The notes: generated by a model from the letters alone, not told the origin. Counted from the stretch's first letter, positions 50,043 through 61,888 are shown. The stretch is 64,000 nt of DNA from Turnera subulata (GCA_028386065.3 JAKUCV010002763.1:124001-188000), one strand, 5' to 3'. A program made the numbers and translations.

Positions 50043-50960
50043 AAGTTACTCAAATACCCGAAGAAGATGGGGTTGAAGAATCTTTCTCACTTTGGTTAAT
50101 CCTTATATGATTTCCAAAAAGGATTCTATTTCTCGTTCTATTAGAATTCTGATTTCTAGTAGACGACTTATTGTGAAAGAGTATATCCGATCCTTCAAAT
50201 TGTCCCAATACACATTGAATTCTTCAACTATTGAATAATATGTTAGTTTAGAAATCCCTCGGGAGCCCATTTTCAACAGCAAAGACAACACAATTGTCAT
50301 CGACACCTAAGGGCTATGTGTTTGGTCCTCTATTACCATGACAGAAAGGGTTTACTTGTTACGGCAGTGCTATCTTTGCTGGATACTAGGTATGTCAAAT
50401 TTGACAAAGCCGTAATTGGTACCATCTTGACAACATTGAATGCGTAGACCATAGTTCTCACTTTCTTCCCCAATTTCAATATGTCTTTGGATGATGCACA
50501 CCTTCGTGCTGTATTCAAAATCCAAATCCAAATCATTAGTGGAGCAAAGTTGCTAATGCAATTTCAGCCACGTTACATCACCAAATGGTGTCCAGACTTC
50601 AAGATCTATGCAGATACAGGGTCCACATCAACAATTGTCCAGATCCCTCGACACTTATCAAAGGAACAACTTTTAAAGTTTATTCCTTTAGATTGGGTTA
50701 CCAAACATGAAAATCTACACCAAAATACTCAGCTTGTCCAAATGTCAAAATTAAACTTTATTCGTCAGATTATGGAACGGTGAGAATTGTCTATCAGGAA
50801 CCTCATCTAGAGAGATTTTCCACTCTTGCATGATTAGACCAGTTCCCACTCATGGAAATGACAAAATTCCAATTGCCTATTTTAAACCAAATGGTTCTTA
50901 CACATATGTTCCCCAAATAAATGGTTATTTCATCTAGGATATTCACACATAAGTGGCCAT
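50043..50960 (+). pseudogene. Endogenous pararetrovirus (Caulimoviridae-like) relic, right piece
   Basis: A readable frame at 50481-50783 has FPNFNMSLDDAHLRAVFKIQ and later HLSKEQLLKFIPLDWVTKHE. Upstream islands read LEIPREPIFN, and a downstream island in another frame reads AYFKPNGSYTYVPQINGYF (about 50880-50935). The order resembles the movement-protein and following region of plant endogenous pararetroviral or related polyproteins. Several stops and frame changes break it; it cannot be expressed. The class is inferred from motif style and needs a profile search. Confidence 0.5.
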
Positions 50961-51600
50961 TTCACCAAATTGGATTACAGAAAAATTATAAATAAAGCTA
51001 AAACTTATAAAAATTCTGAAGAAGAAGATAAAGAAGTCTGAAGAATATTTACCTTCGTTAAAGTTGTTAAAAATTAGTATACTACATTAATCATTAAGTA
51101 ATAGATTTACAAGTTTAAAAATTTAATAATTAGAAAGTTAAGTTAAAGATAGAGAAATATAAAAAAATTAATATAAAATGTGTAAGAAGGTGCATAAAAA
51201 ATTCAGAAAATTGACTTATATAAAGTAAATGTTATAACTAAGTTATGACTAAAAGTAAAAAAGTAAATGTTGTATAAAAATAATTATAAATAAACATAAA
51301 ACCAAATGTAAAAGGTATTTAATTAAATTTGTGAAAGAATTATTAATATTTTCACTATTTATTCTTATTCAATTTATTCATAATAAATTAATTTACTATT
51401 TTTTATATAATTTCATATTAATTTTGATACTAGTAATAATGATTTTTTTAAAAAATATATCATGTGCATCATGCACAATAAATATAAAAGAATTGATGGA
51501 AACCCTCAAACACACCCACAGAAGGTACTAGTTTCTATTAGTTTTGTTATTTTGAACCACTAGACATTCGTCGGGACACCTTAAAAGCAATGGCAGTTAG
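50961..51600. other. Very AT-rich non-coding DNA
   Basis: It is low-complexity A/T-rich sequence with no recognisable feature. Confidence 0.5.
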
Positions 51601-51603
51601 GTG

Positions 51604-52604
51604 ATGTGTCAAATCTGCAAGTGCACAGATCGCAGTAGCACACAAGGTCGTATCCACAAGGACTAGGCAAAATAATCAATTAACAGACTCACTCCGTTAA
51701 GCTGAAAACAATAGAAGAAATAATGATTTGAGGATTTTGATTTGAAATTGTGATAAACAATAAAATAAACGATGTTAACTATAAATAATACGAAAAGATC
51801 AGATTATGAAAGATCTAGAATAACCAGGATTCACTACTCTATCCTTTTATGCTTTAGCTATCCTCCCGATTTGTCAACAGAGTGACTCTTTTTTTTTTCT
51901 GTAAAAAAAAAAAACCTAGGATAAGAGCAAAGACTCTGTCTATGTCTGCGACAGGGTAAACAAGTTAACTAAAACCTACAGCTCTCTACTTGATTTCTTG
52001 ATGGGTAACAACCTAGGATAAGATTATCGATTTTTTGCAGTATAATCTCGTCTCAAAGGTCAATCTAGCTACTGTCGTAGACTAAACCTATTCTTAAGAG
52101 CAAAGAAGTTCTTTGTTGTTACGGATTCCACAATAACCTACTGCTTTTAGCGTCTAGATTAGGGTTGATTTATGTTTTTCCAGCACTAAACATCTCTTGT
52201 CGGTACTTAGTTTAATACCTAAGACAAGTAGTAAAGATGGTCAATCTCTAAACTTGGATAAAGCTCAAGCATACATAAATCAATCAAGAGATCAAATAAA
52301 ATAAACACTTTAAGGATTAATTAAACCACAAAAGTATTCGAGTAGCTACATCCCTTCGATCTAGAAAAGAGTATTTAGTTCATAGCTAGAAAGCAAACAA
52401 ACATGGAGAAATCATCTATAACAAACCGAAAATAAAACTAGCAAGAACTTCGACAAAAGTCTCTGCCTTTAGTTGCTGCTGCTGTCGTCAAAAGACGCCA
52501 ATCCAACATGCTGTAGCGACTTTTCTTTTTATTCCCTAGAAACCCTAATATTAATTCCTAGAAGTTAGCTTAGGTAGCTAAAATCTTGAAACTAATGTTT
52601 CTAG
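51604..52604. repeat. LTR-retrotransposon-like remnant (Tat/Athila style)
   Basis: The stretch TCTGCAAGTGCACAGATCGC followed by GGTCGTATCCACAAGGACTA near 51615-51665 is a phrase seen at the end region of many plant LTR/LARD elements. The rest is non-coding, and no paired LTR is visible. The SIRE-like element begins inside it at 52605. Confidence 0.35.
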
Positions 52605-52936
52605 TGTTAGACAATATTGCTTTGCTAATACCTCTTTGTCTCATACAGGTTTTGATATTGATAAACCAAGCCTGATTCAAAATGACAACAAACCGAGCAA
52701 AAAGAAATCACTCAAGGAGCACAAATGTGAAGCAAACAAGAGCACAAGATTTGAAGTCATAAATTAGAAAAACTAAGAACTCAATTGTACAAGGTTAACA
52801 CTCAAATTCTTCTAACTCAATTGTACAAGGTTAACACTCAAATTTTTCTAAGATATTAGCTCAAACAAAATCAATTTTTCTCATGCATTTCCTCATCAAT
52901 TTTAAAATGATTTTTTTTAGCACCAAAAATACACTG

Positions 52937-53364
52937 AACATCGATGTTCTATTTAAAAACATCGATGTTCTTGTTATCAAAAACTTTATGGAAAATTGGC
53001 AGAAGCTCAAAACATCGATGTTGAGTCTGTAAACATCGATGTTTTGATGACCGTTGCACTTAAATGCTCATGTTTTCAATTGCTTCATAAAAAATTGGCA
53101 GTGGCTAAAAACATCGATGTTGGGATTCCAAACATCGATGTTGTGATGACTATTTCACTTAAACGTTTTGGCAGTAGCTCAAAACATCGATGTTTTGCTT
53201 TCCAACATAGATGTTCTTACAAAACTTTGTTTTTGAAATGTTTTTGGCAGTAGCTAAAAACATCGATTTTCATTTTCCCAACATCAATGTTCTCTTAACC
53301 GTTGGCTCCAAAATTTCATATTTCCTGGCCAAACATCGATGTAACATTACTAAACATCGATGTT
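52937..53364 (+). repeat. Array of 6 paired AACATCGATGTT palindromes
   Basis: Twelve copies, 8 perfect and 4 with one change, are arranged in six pairs. Copies in a pair are 8-9 bp apart. Pair starts are near 52937, 53011, 53109, 53182, 53259 and 53333, spacing 73-76 bp with one of 98. Spacers repeat TTGGCAGT(A/G)GCT(C/A)AAA. The array is the same module as at 26364-27200 and ends about 98 bp before the TATA box. Confidence 0.95.
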
Positions 53365-53461
53365 GTGCCGTTATGTCAGAAACCTTTTTGCAACTTTCCA
53401 AGCTTATCTTATCTAAAGGTATTCATAAAGGTTTCCCAACGGTCATATAAGTTTTCAGACT

Positions 53462-53469
53462 TATAAATA
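53462..53469 (+). promoter_or_regulatory. LTR TATA box
   Basis: TATAAATA lies 98 bp after the array. It is preceded by CCAACGGTCATATAAG, a block also seen before the two other TATA boxes of this module. Confidence 0.7.
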
Positions 53470-54007
53470 GAAGTGTTAAACCTCTCTTGAGCTTTAATCA
53501 ACTCTTCATACATTAAGCATTCATTGATATACATTCATACACATTTTTATGAGCTAATACCTTTGAAATTTAAAGTTGCCTTATAGTGCTTACTTTGTTG
53601 CTCAATATCCACTCTTTAACAAAGTTTTTGTTTTGAGTATTGTAAGTGTTGTTATACACCATCTGGGAGGTTAGTTCCCTTGTTGTAATTCATTGGGAGA
53701 GGTTTTCTTTCTGTGAGAGAAGTCTTGAAGTGAGGTATCTTCAAGCAAGAGTGTTGAGGTTCGTGTGACTCGAATTCTCAAGCTGTAAATGGTTTGTTAA
53801 GCACCTGAAAGCCTAACGTAGATAGTGAAATCTTCGAGAGAGTCTCTCGAAGGTCTGGCCTAGCCACAAGTTGTGTGTGAACCAGGATAAAAATTTGGTG
53901 CCTCCTTTCCTTCTCTCTTTTAATTCTGCATTCATTCCTGCAAATTTCTATTTCGTCCGAAAAACGCTATTCACCCCCCCTCTAGCGTAGGGCGTATATC
54001 ATAACAA

Positions 54008-54020
54008 TTGGTAGCGGAGC
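54008..54020 (+). other. Primer-binding site
   Basis: TTGGTAGCGGAGC follows the LTR end by 1 nt. It is the same initiator-Met-type sequence as in the gypsy element and the 7.2-kb copia element. Confidence 0.65.
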
Positions 54021-54061
54021 CTAACTCTCGAAAAGACTTAACCGTTTGAGAGGAATCATCC

Positions 54062-55411
54062 ATGGCTTCTTCAAGTAATTTATATGCAGGAATCATTGAA
54101 GGATAATCCACTACCCGTCCACCTCTCTTCGATGGCACCAACTACACATATTGGAAGGAGAGGAAGAGAATCTTCCTCCAAGCCAACAATTATGCTCTGT
54201 GGCTAATAATGAAGAATGGAGAACAAATTCCAACAAAGAAGGTTGGTGAAGCCATCGTAACAAAGACAGAGGCGGAGTACGATGCTGAAGACATCAAGAA
54301 GGTTGAAAATAATGCCAAGGCCATCAACTTGCTCTACTGTGCAGTAAACCCAGATGATTATAGAAAAATCTCATGTTGCACTACCGCCAAGGAGATGTGG
54401 GACAAGCTAGAGATTAACTATGAAAGAACCGATCAAGTCCGTGAGGCGAAGATTGACTCTCTCACAGCAGAACATGAACTCTTTCGTATGAAGGAGAACG
54501 AGAAGATTGAAGACATGTTCGAACAATTTTCCAAAATTGTGAACAATCTTCATGCTCTGAAGAAAGTCTACTCCGATAGGGACTTGGTTCGAAAAATTCT
54601 TAGAAGCCTCATACCCAAATGGCGTTCCAAAGCCGATGCCATCTATGAAAACATCGGGTTTTCAAACACAACTATTCACGGGCTTAGAGGTAATCTCCTC
54701 ACTTATAAAACCACCATTCTTAAGCCTTTTGTGCAGGAACCAAAGAAGAAAGACATAGCTCTAAAGGCCTCCACTTCCTCAACCCAAGAGTCAACCGAGA
54801 AGAACTCCAGTGACGATGATCAAGAGTTCGAACTTGTCATCCGAAAGTTCCACAAGTTCATGAAAAAGGAGTTTGAAAAGAAAGGAAGAAAGCAATCCGG
54901 TCCGCCCAAGTGCTATGGGTGCGGAGAACTTGGGCACATCAAACCCAAGTGTCCTAAAGCAAAAGAAGGCAAGAAGCCTTACAAGAAGCAACGGGCATAT
55001 ATCTCTTGGGGAGGTGATTCCGGGGATGAGTTAACCGATAGCGAGGAAGAGGAGATTGCCAACCTTTGTCTCATGGCACAGGAAGAACCACCGGAAGATG
55101 TAAGTACTACTCTCCCAAATGAAATTTCTGCTTTTGAAGAATTACAAAATGCCTTTGTTGAACTCTATGGAGAATATATTAGTGCTGCTAAAATCAACAA
55201 GGACTTAAAGAAGCAAATTACAACATTAGAAAAGGATGCTAAGAAATTAACAAGTGAAAATGAAAAACTTAAAGAAGAAAACAATTTTTTTAGAAAAAGA
55301 TGTTGTAACAAGCCTGAAAGTTCACCTAAGGAGTGTTCATCATGCAAGTCCTTAAAGAAACAAGTTGAGGAACTTGAAACCACCTTGAAAAAGTTCAATA
55401 CTCCACATTAG
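54062..55411 (+). pseudogene. Copia gag (UBN2 and CCHC) of the second SIRE-like element
   Basis: ATG 54062 (MASSSNLYAG) is followed by an in-frame TAA at 54104, then RPPLFDGTNYTYWKERKRIF and the UBN2 gag domain (TAKEMWDKLEINYERTDQVR, DSLTAEHELFRMKENEKIED). A CCHC knuckle CYGCGELGHIKPKC lies near 54910-54950, then an acidic stretch with NLCLMAQEEPPED and a C-terminal coiled coil (KQITTLEKDAKKLTSENEKL). The single stop (a likely CAA to TAA change) leaves 400 open codons after it. The frame then runs on past TAG 55409 with a second knuckle CHYCNRIGHIAPVC (about 55605) before the protease. Confidence 0.9.
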
Positions 55412-55766
55412 AACTTGAACTCTAAGTTAGATAACTTGCAATCGACTAAGCATGGATTAGGTTTCAAGAATGAACCTAAGAGGAAGAAATTCGAACCTAA
55501 GAAATCTAAGGCTTAAACTAAGGTAAACAAGACCAATAGAATAAATAAGCATGGACAATCTAACAATTACTATCACCCTAGGAGAATGCATATTCCTAAT
55601 GTTATTTGTCATTATTGCAATAGAATAGGACATATTGCTCCTGTTTGTTTCATTAGGCACAGGCATTGGGCACAACAAGAAGCTCACTACTACTATGCTT
55701 CTAACACTCAAGGACCCAAAATGGTTTGGGTATCAAAAACTCATTGAATTGCTTATGTAGGTATGC

Positions 55767-57390
55767 TTGAAGGCATCAAGTGTACTTTGGTACCTTGATA
55801 GCGGATGCTCCAAGCACATGACCGGAGAAGCATCAAAATTCCTACAAATAAAGCCATCAAATGGAGGAAACATTTTCTTTGGCGACAACAACAAAGGAAA
55901 GATCATCGGCATTGGGTCGGTTAGTAAAAATGAATCCTCCTCTATTGATAATGTGTTACTTGTTAAAGGTCTTAAGCATAACCTCTTGAGCATAAGTCAA
56001 TTATGTGACAAGGGAAATCGTGTGATTTTTATTCTAAGTCATGCACCGTAGAATGTCCTAGTGATAATAAGACTATTCTACATGGTGAAATAATTGACAA
56101 CATTTATATGGTTAACTTAGAAAATTCCTCATCAAATTTTTCTAAATGTCTCATGAGTAAAGAGGATAACATGTGGCTATGGCATCGTAGAATAGCTCAT
56201 GTTAATATGAACCTCTTAAATAAATTAGTTTCTCAAAACTTAGTAATTGGCATTCCAAAAATTAAATTTGAAAAGGATTCTATTTGTGATGCATGTCAAA
56301 AGGGGAAACAAGTACGAGCATCGTATAAATCTAAAAACGTTGTTTCAACGTCTAGACCACTTCAACTCTTGCACATGGATCTTTTTGGTCCCTCACAAAT
56401 CAAAAGTTTTGGTGGAAACTACTATGCTTTTGTGATTGTTGATGACTACTCTAGGTTCACTTGGACTTTATTTCTTACCCATAAAAGTGAAGCATTTAAT
56501 GTTTTCAAGAGTTTTCTTAAGAAAGTCCAAAATTAAAAAGGCTCATCAATTGCTTGCATTAGAAGTGATCATGGAGGAGAATTTGAACATGATCATTTTT
56601 CAAACTTTTGTGATGAATATGGCATTGAGCATAACTTCTCAGCCCCTCGGACACCACAGCAAAATGGTGTTGTTGAACCTAAGAACCGTTGTCTTGAGGA
56701 AATAGTAAGGACTATGCTCAATGAGGCAAATATTCTCAATTATTTCTGGGCAGATGCAATGAGTACAACATGCTACGTATTAAATCGAGCAATCATTAGG
56801 CCAATACTCAAGAAAACGCCCTATGAACTTTATAAGGGAAGAAAGCCTAACATTTCCCATCTTCGTGTCTTTGGATGCAAATGTTTTGTTCACAATAATG
56901 GGAAAGATAGGTTGGGAAAATTTGATGCAAAATCTGATGAAGGAATTTTTCTTGGTTATTCATTACGTAGTAAAGCATATAGAGTCTTCAATAGACGTAC
57001 ATTAACTGTTGAGGAGTCTCCTCATGTAGTATTTGCAGAAAATGATACTCGCTTGGCGAGAAAGGATTTTTGTGATGATTTTGCAGATACTCTTGAAAAG
57101 ATGTCATTGGATGATGAAGGAGAAGATCAAGGCAACTCAAACGAGGAAAACACTCCTGCGGAATCAACTTCTCAACCATAAGTAATAAATGAAGAGCAAA
57201 ACACGCAAGATACAACGGTTGATATCAACCAAGAACTTCCTAGAGAATGGAGAGAGTCGGAAAGCCATCCTCTTGACAAGGTAATAGGTGATATCAACCG
57301 CAGGGTAAGTACTCGTAATTCTCTTAGAAACACCGTAGGTCACATGGCATTTGTTTCACAAATTGAACCTACAACATTTCCGAAGCAATT
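55767..57390 (+). pseudogene. Copia protease and integrase of the second SIRE-like element
   Basis: Protease has the active-site motif WYLDSGCSKHMTGE (about 55785-55830). GAG-pre-integrase LWHRRIAHVNMNLLNKL and CDACQKGKQ follow from about 56173. The integrase core has LLHMDLFGPSQIK (about 56367), VIVDDYSRFTWTLFL, IRSDHGGEFEHD (about 56560) and VVEPKNRCLEEIVRTML (about 56670), so D, D and E are all present. A frame change separates protease from integrase, and an in-frame TAA stands at 56534. After PREWRESESHPLDKVIGDI (about 57235) another shift near 57390 leads into RT. Confidence 0.88.
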
Positions 57391-58895
57391 AACGATGAAA
57401 ATTGGAATTTGGCTATGCAAGAGGAACTAAATCAATTCAAACGAAATGACGTTTGGGAATTGGTTCCAAAGCCCGATGATCATACGATAATTGGTACGAA
57501 ATGGGTGTTTCGTAACAAACTAGATGAAAATGGAATAATTACTAGAAACAAAGCCAGGCTAGTAGCCATAGGATATAATCAAGAAGAAGAAATAGACTTC
57601 GAAGAAATATATGCACCAGTTGCACGATTAGAAGCTATTCGTTTATTACTTGCCTTTGCATCATCCATAAATTTTAAAATTTACCAAATGGATGTTAAGA
57701 GTGCTTTTCTAAATGGTTTCATCCAAGAGGAAGTGTATATTGATCAACCCCCAGGCTTTGAAGATCATGCATTTCCTAATCATATCTTCAAGCTTAAGAA
57801 AGCACTCTACGGTCTTAAGCAAGCTCCCCGAGCTTGGTATGAACGTTTGAGTAAATTTCTTTTGGACAATGGATTCAAAAGAGGGAAGGTTGACACCACA
57901 CTCTTTTTCCAGCATAAAAACAATGACATCCTTTTGATACAAATATATGTTGATGATATCATTTTCGGTGCTACTAATGTGTCTTTGTGCAAAGAATTCT
58001 CTGACATGATGACCAGTGAATTTGAGATGTCCATGATGGGAGAATTAACCTTCTTCTTGGGCTTACAAGTTAAACAAATGAAGGAAGGAACATTCATCTC
58101 TCAATCAAAGTATTGCAAGGAATTGCTCAAACGCTTTGAAATGGACCAATCAAAGGAAATGGCCACACCAATGAGCACTTCTGAGTACTTAGACAAGGAT
58201 GAGAAAGGTAAGGCAGTAGATGTCAAAAGGTATCGAGGTATGATCGGCTCTCTTCTTTACTTAACAGCAAGTAGACCAGACATCATGTTTAATGTTTATT
58301 TATGTGCATGGTATCAATCCTGTCCTAAAGAGTCACATTTAAAGGCAATAAAATGAATTATAAAATACCTTATTGGCACAATAAATGTTGGACTATGGTA
58401 TCCCAAAGGTTCTACACTACAACTTATAGGTTACTCCGACTCGGACTTTGCCGGATGTAAACTAGATCGTAAAAGCACAAGTGGAACATGTCACTTGCTT
58501 GGGAGTTCCTTATTTCATGGTTTAGTAAGAAGCAAGTCAGTGTAGCATTATCTACCACTGAAGCGGAATTTATAGCCGCCGAAAGCTGTTGTGCTCAAAT
58601 CCTTTGGATGAAACAACAACTTGAGGACTATGGTCTTAATGTCGATCATATTCCTCTTAGGTGTGATAATACTAGTGCCATAAGTTTAACGATGAATCCC
58701 GTTCTTCATTCAAGAACTAAACATATTGACATTAGGCATCACTTCATTAGAGATCACATTCTCAAGGGAGATGTAGCTATTGAATTTGTTGAAACAAAAT
58801 TTCAACTAGTAGACATTTTCACAAAACCCTTAGAGAAAGAGTCATTCTTTCGCATTCAAAGTGAACTTGGCATACTTGACTCTACAATGATCTGA
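57391..58895 (+). pseudogene. Copia reverse transcriptase and RNase H of the second SIRE-like element
   Basis: RT begins [20 protein letters not shown] and continues with [58 protein letters not shown] and the catalytic [10 protein letters not shown] (about 57947-57975). [13 protein letters not shown] and [10 protein letters not shown] follow. An in-frame TGA (58354, KI*IIKYL) and a shift near 58515 break the frame. RNase H then reads ALSTTEAEFIAAESCCAQIL, DNTSAISL and KHIDIRHHFIRDHI, ending ILDSTMI at 58895. Most catalytic residues remain, so decay is modest. Confidence 0.9.
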
Positions 58896-59027
58896 ATTTA
58901 TACATCTAGCATCATTTCATTATGTTACAAATTGCTAACTTGAGCGTTGGAGGGTTTTTCTAAGTCTGTTTTGCAGGTACCCTCACTTAGGCCATAAGAA
59001 ATGGGGAATAAGGCTTGCTGTGAAAAT

Positions 59028-59320
59028 AACATCGATGTTGGAAGCATCAACATCGATGTTGCAAGAATTTCAGAACACACCAAGTTGGATAGAAGAAAAT
59101 AACATCGATGTTGTGAGTGTCACCATCGATGTTGCAAGAATATCAGAACGCACTAAAGTTGGACAGAGGGAAATAACATCGATGTTCTAATCATAAAACA
59201 TCGATGTTTAGGGAGTCTACTTCGTTCCAGAATCATCTCAACACAACATCGATGTTCTGCCGTTGGAACTCAATTCTGAGAGCTTGAAACATCGATGTTT
59301 GCATACTAAACATTGATGTT
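59028..59320 (+). repeat. Internal array of AACATCGATGTT palindromes
   Basis: Nine copies (7 perfect, 2 with one change) lie at about 59028, 59049, 59101, 59122, 59175, 59197, 59245, 59288 and 59309, mostly as pairs 10-13 bp apart and pairs about 73 bp apart. Spacers repeat CAGAACRCACYAA(A)GTTGGA. This is outside any LTR, between the end of pol and the second ORF. Confidence 0.93.
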
Positions 59321-59394
59321 TGACTGTTAATTTAAAAAAAAATAGCCGTTAGAGGCTGCTTTAATGCTCCAACGGCTCTATTCTTGTGTCCATC

Positions 59395-59402
59395 TATAAA
59401 TA
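59395..59402 (+). promoter_or_regulatory. Internal TATA box before the second ORF
   Basis: TATAAATA lies 74 bp after the internal array. It is preceded by CCAACGGCTCTATTC, like CCAACGGTCATATAAG before the LTR TATA box. The second ORF's ATG is 89 bp downstream, after a CT-rich leader, which is the spacing expected for a promoter, short 5' UTR and start codon. Confidence 0.6.
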
Positions 59403-60402
59403 CTTGCTCTATCTTTCACTTCTACACACTACATTCATACCTTACTCTTTCTCTTCTCTCAAAATTCCATTCTTCTTACAATTCTCCAGCATGGCAGGTG
59501 GAAAGAAAGGATCGAAAGGAAAAGCTCCCATGATAGAAAAACACTCAAAGAAAAGAGGAGGTTCCTCAAGCTCAACCCCTCAATCTACTGTAGAAGGAAC
59601 TGAGGTTTGGTTTTCTTCCAGAAACAAGCTCAATCAACTCCAGTCAATCTTCACCAAACGAGCAATTGCACCTCCCTGTTACCTTCCAAACACTTACCCA
59701 ACAGAAAAGAAATTCAATCACCTTGAAGGCCATCTTCGGGAATCCCGGTTGTGGGAATTTGTAACCGGGAGGAAGTTCCAGTACAATGCAGTATGTGTGC
59801 GAGCCTTCTACTCCACTCTCCGCAGAGATGACGACGTTCTTTATGCTCACGTCAATGGAGTCACCATAACTATGACCTTGGAAGAATTCGGCATGCTTGC
59901 CCAATTGCCTCACCAGGGTGAGGATATTTCTTCATATAGGGGTGACCATTGGCTTACAAACTATGAAGCAACCCTTCTAAATGAGCTTGGCTTCACGGAA
60001 GTTGTTCGCAACCAATCCGGAAGGCCAACCATTCATTCCATCAACCCAGAATACTGCGTCATCTTCTACCTTGTCACTCGGGTGATAAAACCCAGAATTG
60101 GGAATCACACAACCATGTCTGTTGAAGATGAGAAGGTCCTTCACGCTATCATCCACGGGGCACAAATCAACTGGGCACGATTCATGCTTGTGCTTATGAC
60201 AGAACACGCATCCGCATTCTACGAGCATCCTCTTCCCTATCCCTTCTTGGTGACAGATATCTTGATGAACGCAGGTGTAGATACCCAGAAAAGGCGCTCA
60301 AATTCCTTACTCCAAGGTTTGGGAGATAAGTGATGCCACATTTCCAGCCGGATCATCCCAGGAAGGACGCAGGCCTACCCGAGCAGAAGGTCCTCGAGCA
60401 TC

Positions 60403-61712
60403 TGTTAGGAACAATAGACTAAAGCTATAGGGGGGGTGAATAGCTTATGACCGAAAATTTAAAACTTTGCAGGAAATGAAGTGCGGAATTGAAAAATAGA
60501 AGGACACAAGAGATTTTTATACTGGTTCACACACAACTAATTTGTGGCTAATCCAGTCCTTCAAGGTACACTTGAAGAGTTCACTATCTACCGTTAAGCT
60601 TCCGGGTGCTTAACAAACCGTTTACAGCCTAGGAATTCTAATCACAAGAATCCTANNNNNNNNNNNNNNNNNNNNNNNNNNNNNNNNNNNNNNNNNNNNN
60701 NNNNNNNNNNNNNNNNNNNNNNNNNNNNNNNNNNNNNNNNNNNNNNNNNNNNNNNNNNNNNNNNNNNNNNNNNNNNNNNNNNNNNNNNNNNNNNNNNNNN
60801 NNNNNNNNNNNNNNNNNNNNNNNNNNNNNNNNNNNNNNNNNNNNNNNNNNNNNNNNNNNNNNNNNNNNNNNNNNNNNNNNNNNNNNNNNNNNNNNNNNNN
60901 NNNNNNNNNNNNNNNNNNNNNNNNNNNNNNNNNNNNNNNNNNNNNNNNNNNNNNNNNNNNNNNNNNNNNNNNNNNNNNNNNNNNNNNNNNNNNNNNNNNN
61001 NNNNNNNNNNNNNNNNNNNNNNNNNNNNNNNNNNNNNNNNNNNNNNNNNNNNNNNNNNNNNNNNNNNNNNNNNNNNNNNNNNNNNNNNNNNNNNNNNNNN
61101 NNNNNNNNNNNNNNNNNNNNNNNNNNNNNNNNNNNNNNNNNNNNNNNNNNNNNNNNNNNNNNNNNNNNNNNNNNNNNNNNNNNNNNNNNNNNNNNNNNNN
61201 NNNNNNNNNNNNNNNNNNNNNNNNNNNNNNNNNNNNNNNNNNNNNNNNNNNNNNNNNNNNNNNNNNNNNNNNNNNNNNNNNNNNNNNNNNNNNNNNNNNN
61301 NNNNNNNNNNNNNNNNNNNNNNNNNNNNNNNNNNNNNNNNNNNNNNNNNNNNNNNNNNNNNNNNNNNNNNNNNNNNNNNNNNNNNNNNNNNNNNNNNNNN
61401 NNNNNNNNNNNNNNNNNNNNNNNNNNNNNNNNNNNNNNNNNNNNNNNNNNNNNNNNNNNNNNNNNNNNNNNNNNNTGATTGAAATGTGTTTTGTTTGAGC
61501 CAATGCCTAAGAGAAGTTGAGTGTTTTACCTTGTACAAATGGGTCCTAACTTCTCTTGCTCTTCTTTGCACTTCAACTCTTGATCATATCTTCACTAGAG
61601 TTCTTGATCACTTTGGTTGAGTGCTTGTTTGCTTGATTTCTTTTTGCTTCATCTTGGTTATGATCTTGGTTTGTCATTTATCAAAACCTGTAATGAATGA
61701 ACCATGAAGACA
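60403..61712 (-). repeat. Inverted related solo LTR containing the assembly gap
   Basis: The left end (TGTTAGGAACAATAG, then GGGGGGGTGAATAGC, TTCACACACAACTAATTTGTGG and CTTAACAAACCG) is the reverse complement of the LTR end region seen at 53790-54006. The right part (AACCTGTAATGAATGAACC, GTCATTTATCAAAACC) matches the LTR start of the first SIRE-like element. Total size with the gap is about 1.31 kb, near the 1.40 kb of the 5' LTR. Flanks GCATC and TAGGA do not match, so no target duplication is claimed. Confidence 0.75.
60656..61475. other. Assembly gap, 820 N
   Basis: There is a run of N only; open frames computed through it are meaningless. Confidence 1.
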
Positions 61713-61843
61713 TAGGACGATCAATTGACAGGATTGACATGGAGGTTCAAAGACAGGGTCACGCCCTTCGGTCCTATTTTGCTCATGTCAACTACTTGCC
61801 CCCACCAAATCACACCACATTTCAGGGATTCAACCTTGAAGAC

Positions 61844-61845
<2 letters not shown>

Positions 61846-61885
<40 letters not shown>
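61846..61885 (+). repeat. GAT trinucleotide microsatellite
   Basis: About thirteen GAT units in the second ORF encode a poly-Asp run. The correct frame appears to change just after it, near 61905, so repeat slippage or a nearby indel has shifted the acidic tail. Confidence 0.9.

Positions 61886-61888
<3 letters not shown>

Larger units (their letters stand above)
52605..54006 (+). repeat. 5' LTR of the second SIRE-like element
   Basis: It starts TGTTAGACAATATTG and ends GGGCGTATATCATAACA, 1,402 bp. It carries ACAGGTTTTGATATTGATA near the start, the palindrome array (52937-53364), TATA box at 53462, and the end block TTCACCCCCCCTCTAGCG. The inverted LTR at 60403-61712 matches both ends. Confidence 0.88.

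Noticed and set aside
60622..61571. Open frames of about 300 codons on the minus strand
   Set aside because: They consist almost entirely of the N gap.
60398..61717. Target duplication for the inverted LTR
   Set aside because: Flanks GCATC and TAGGA do not match under any boundary I tried; insertion history left open.
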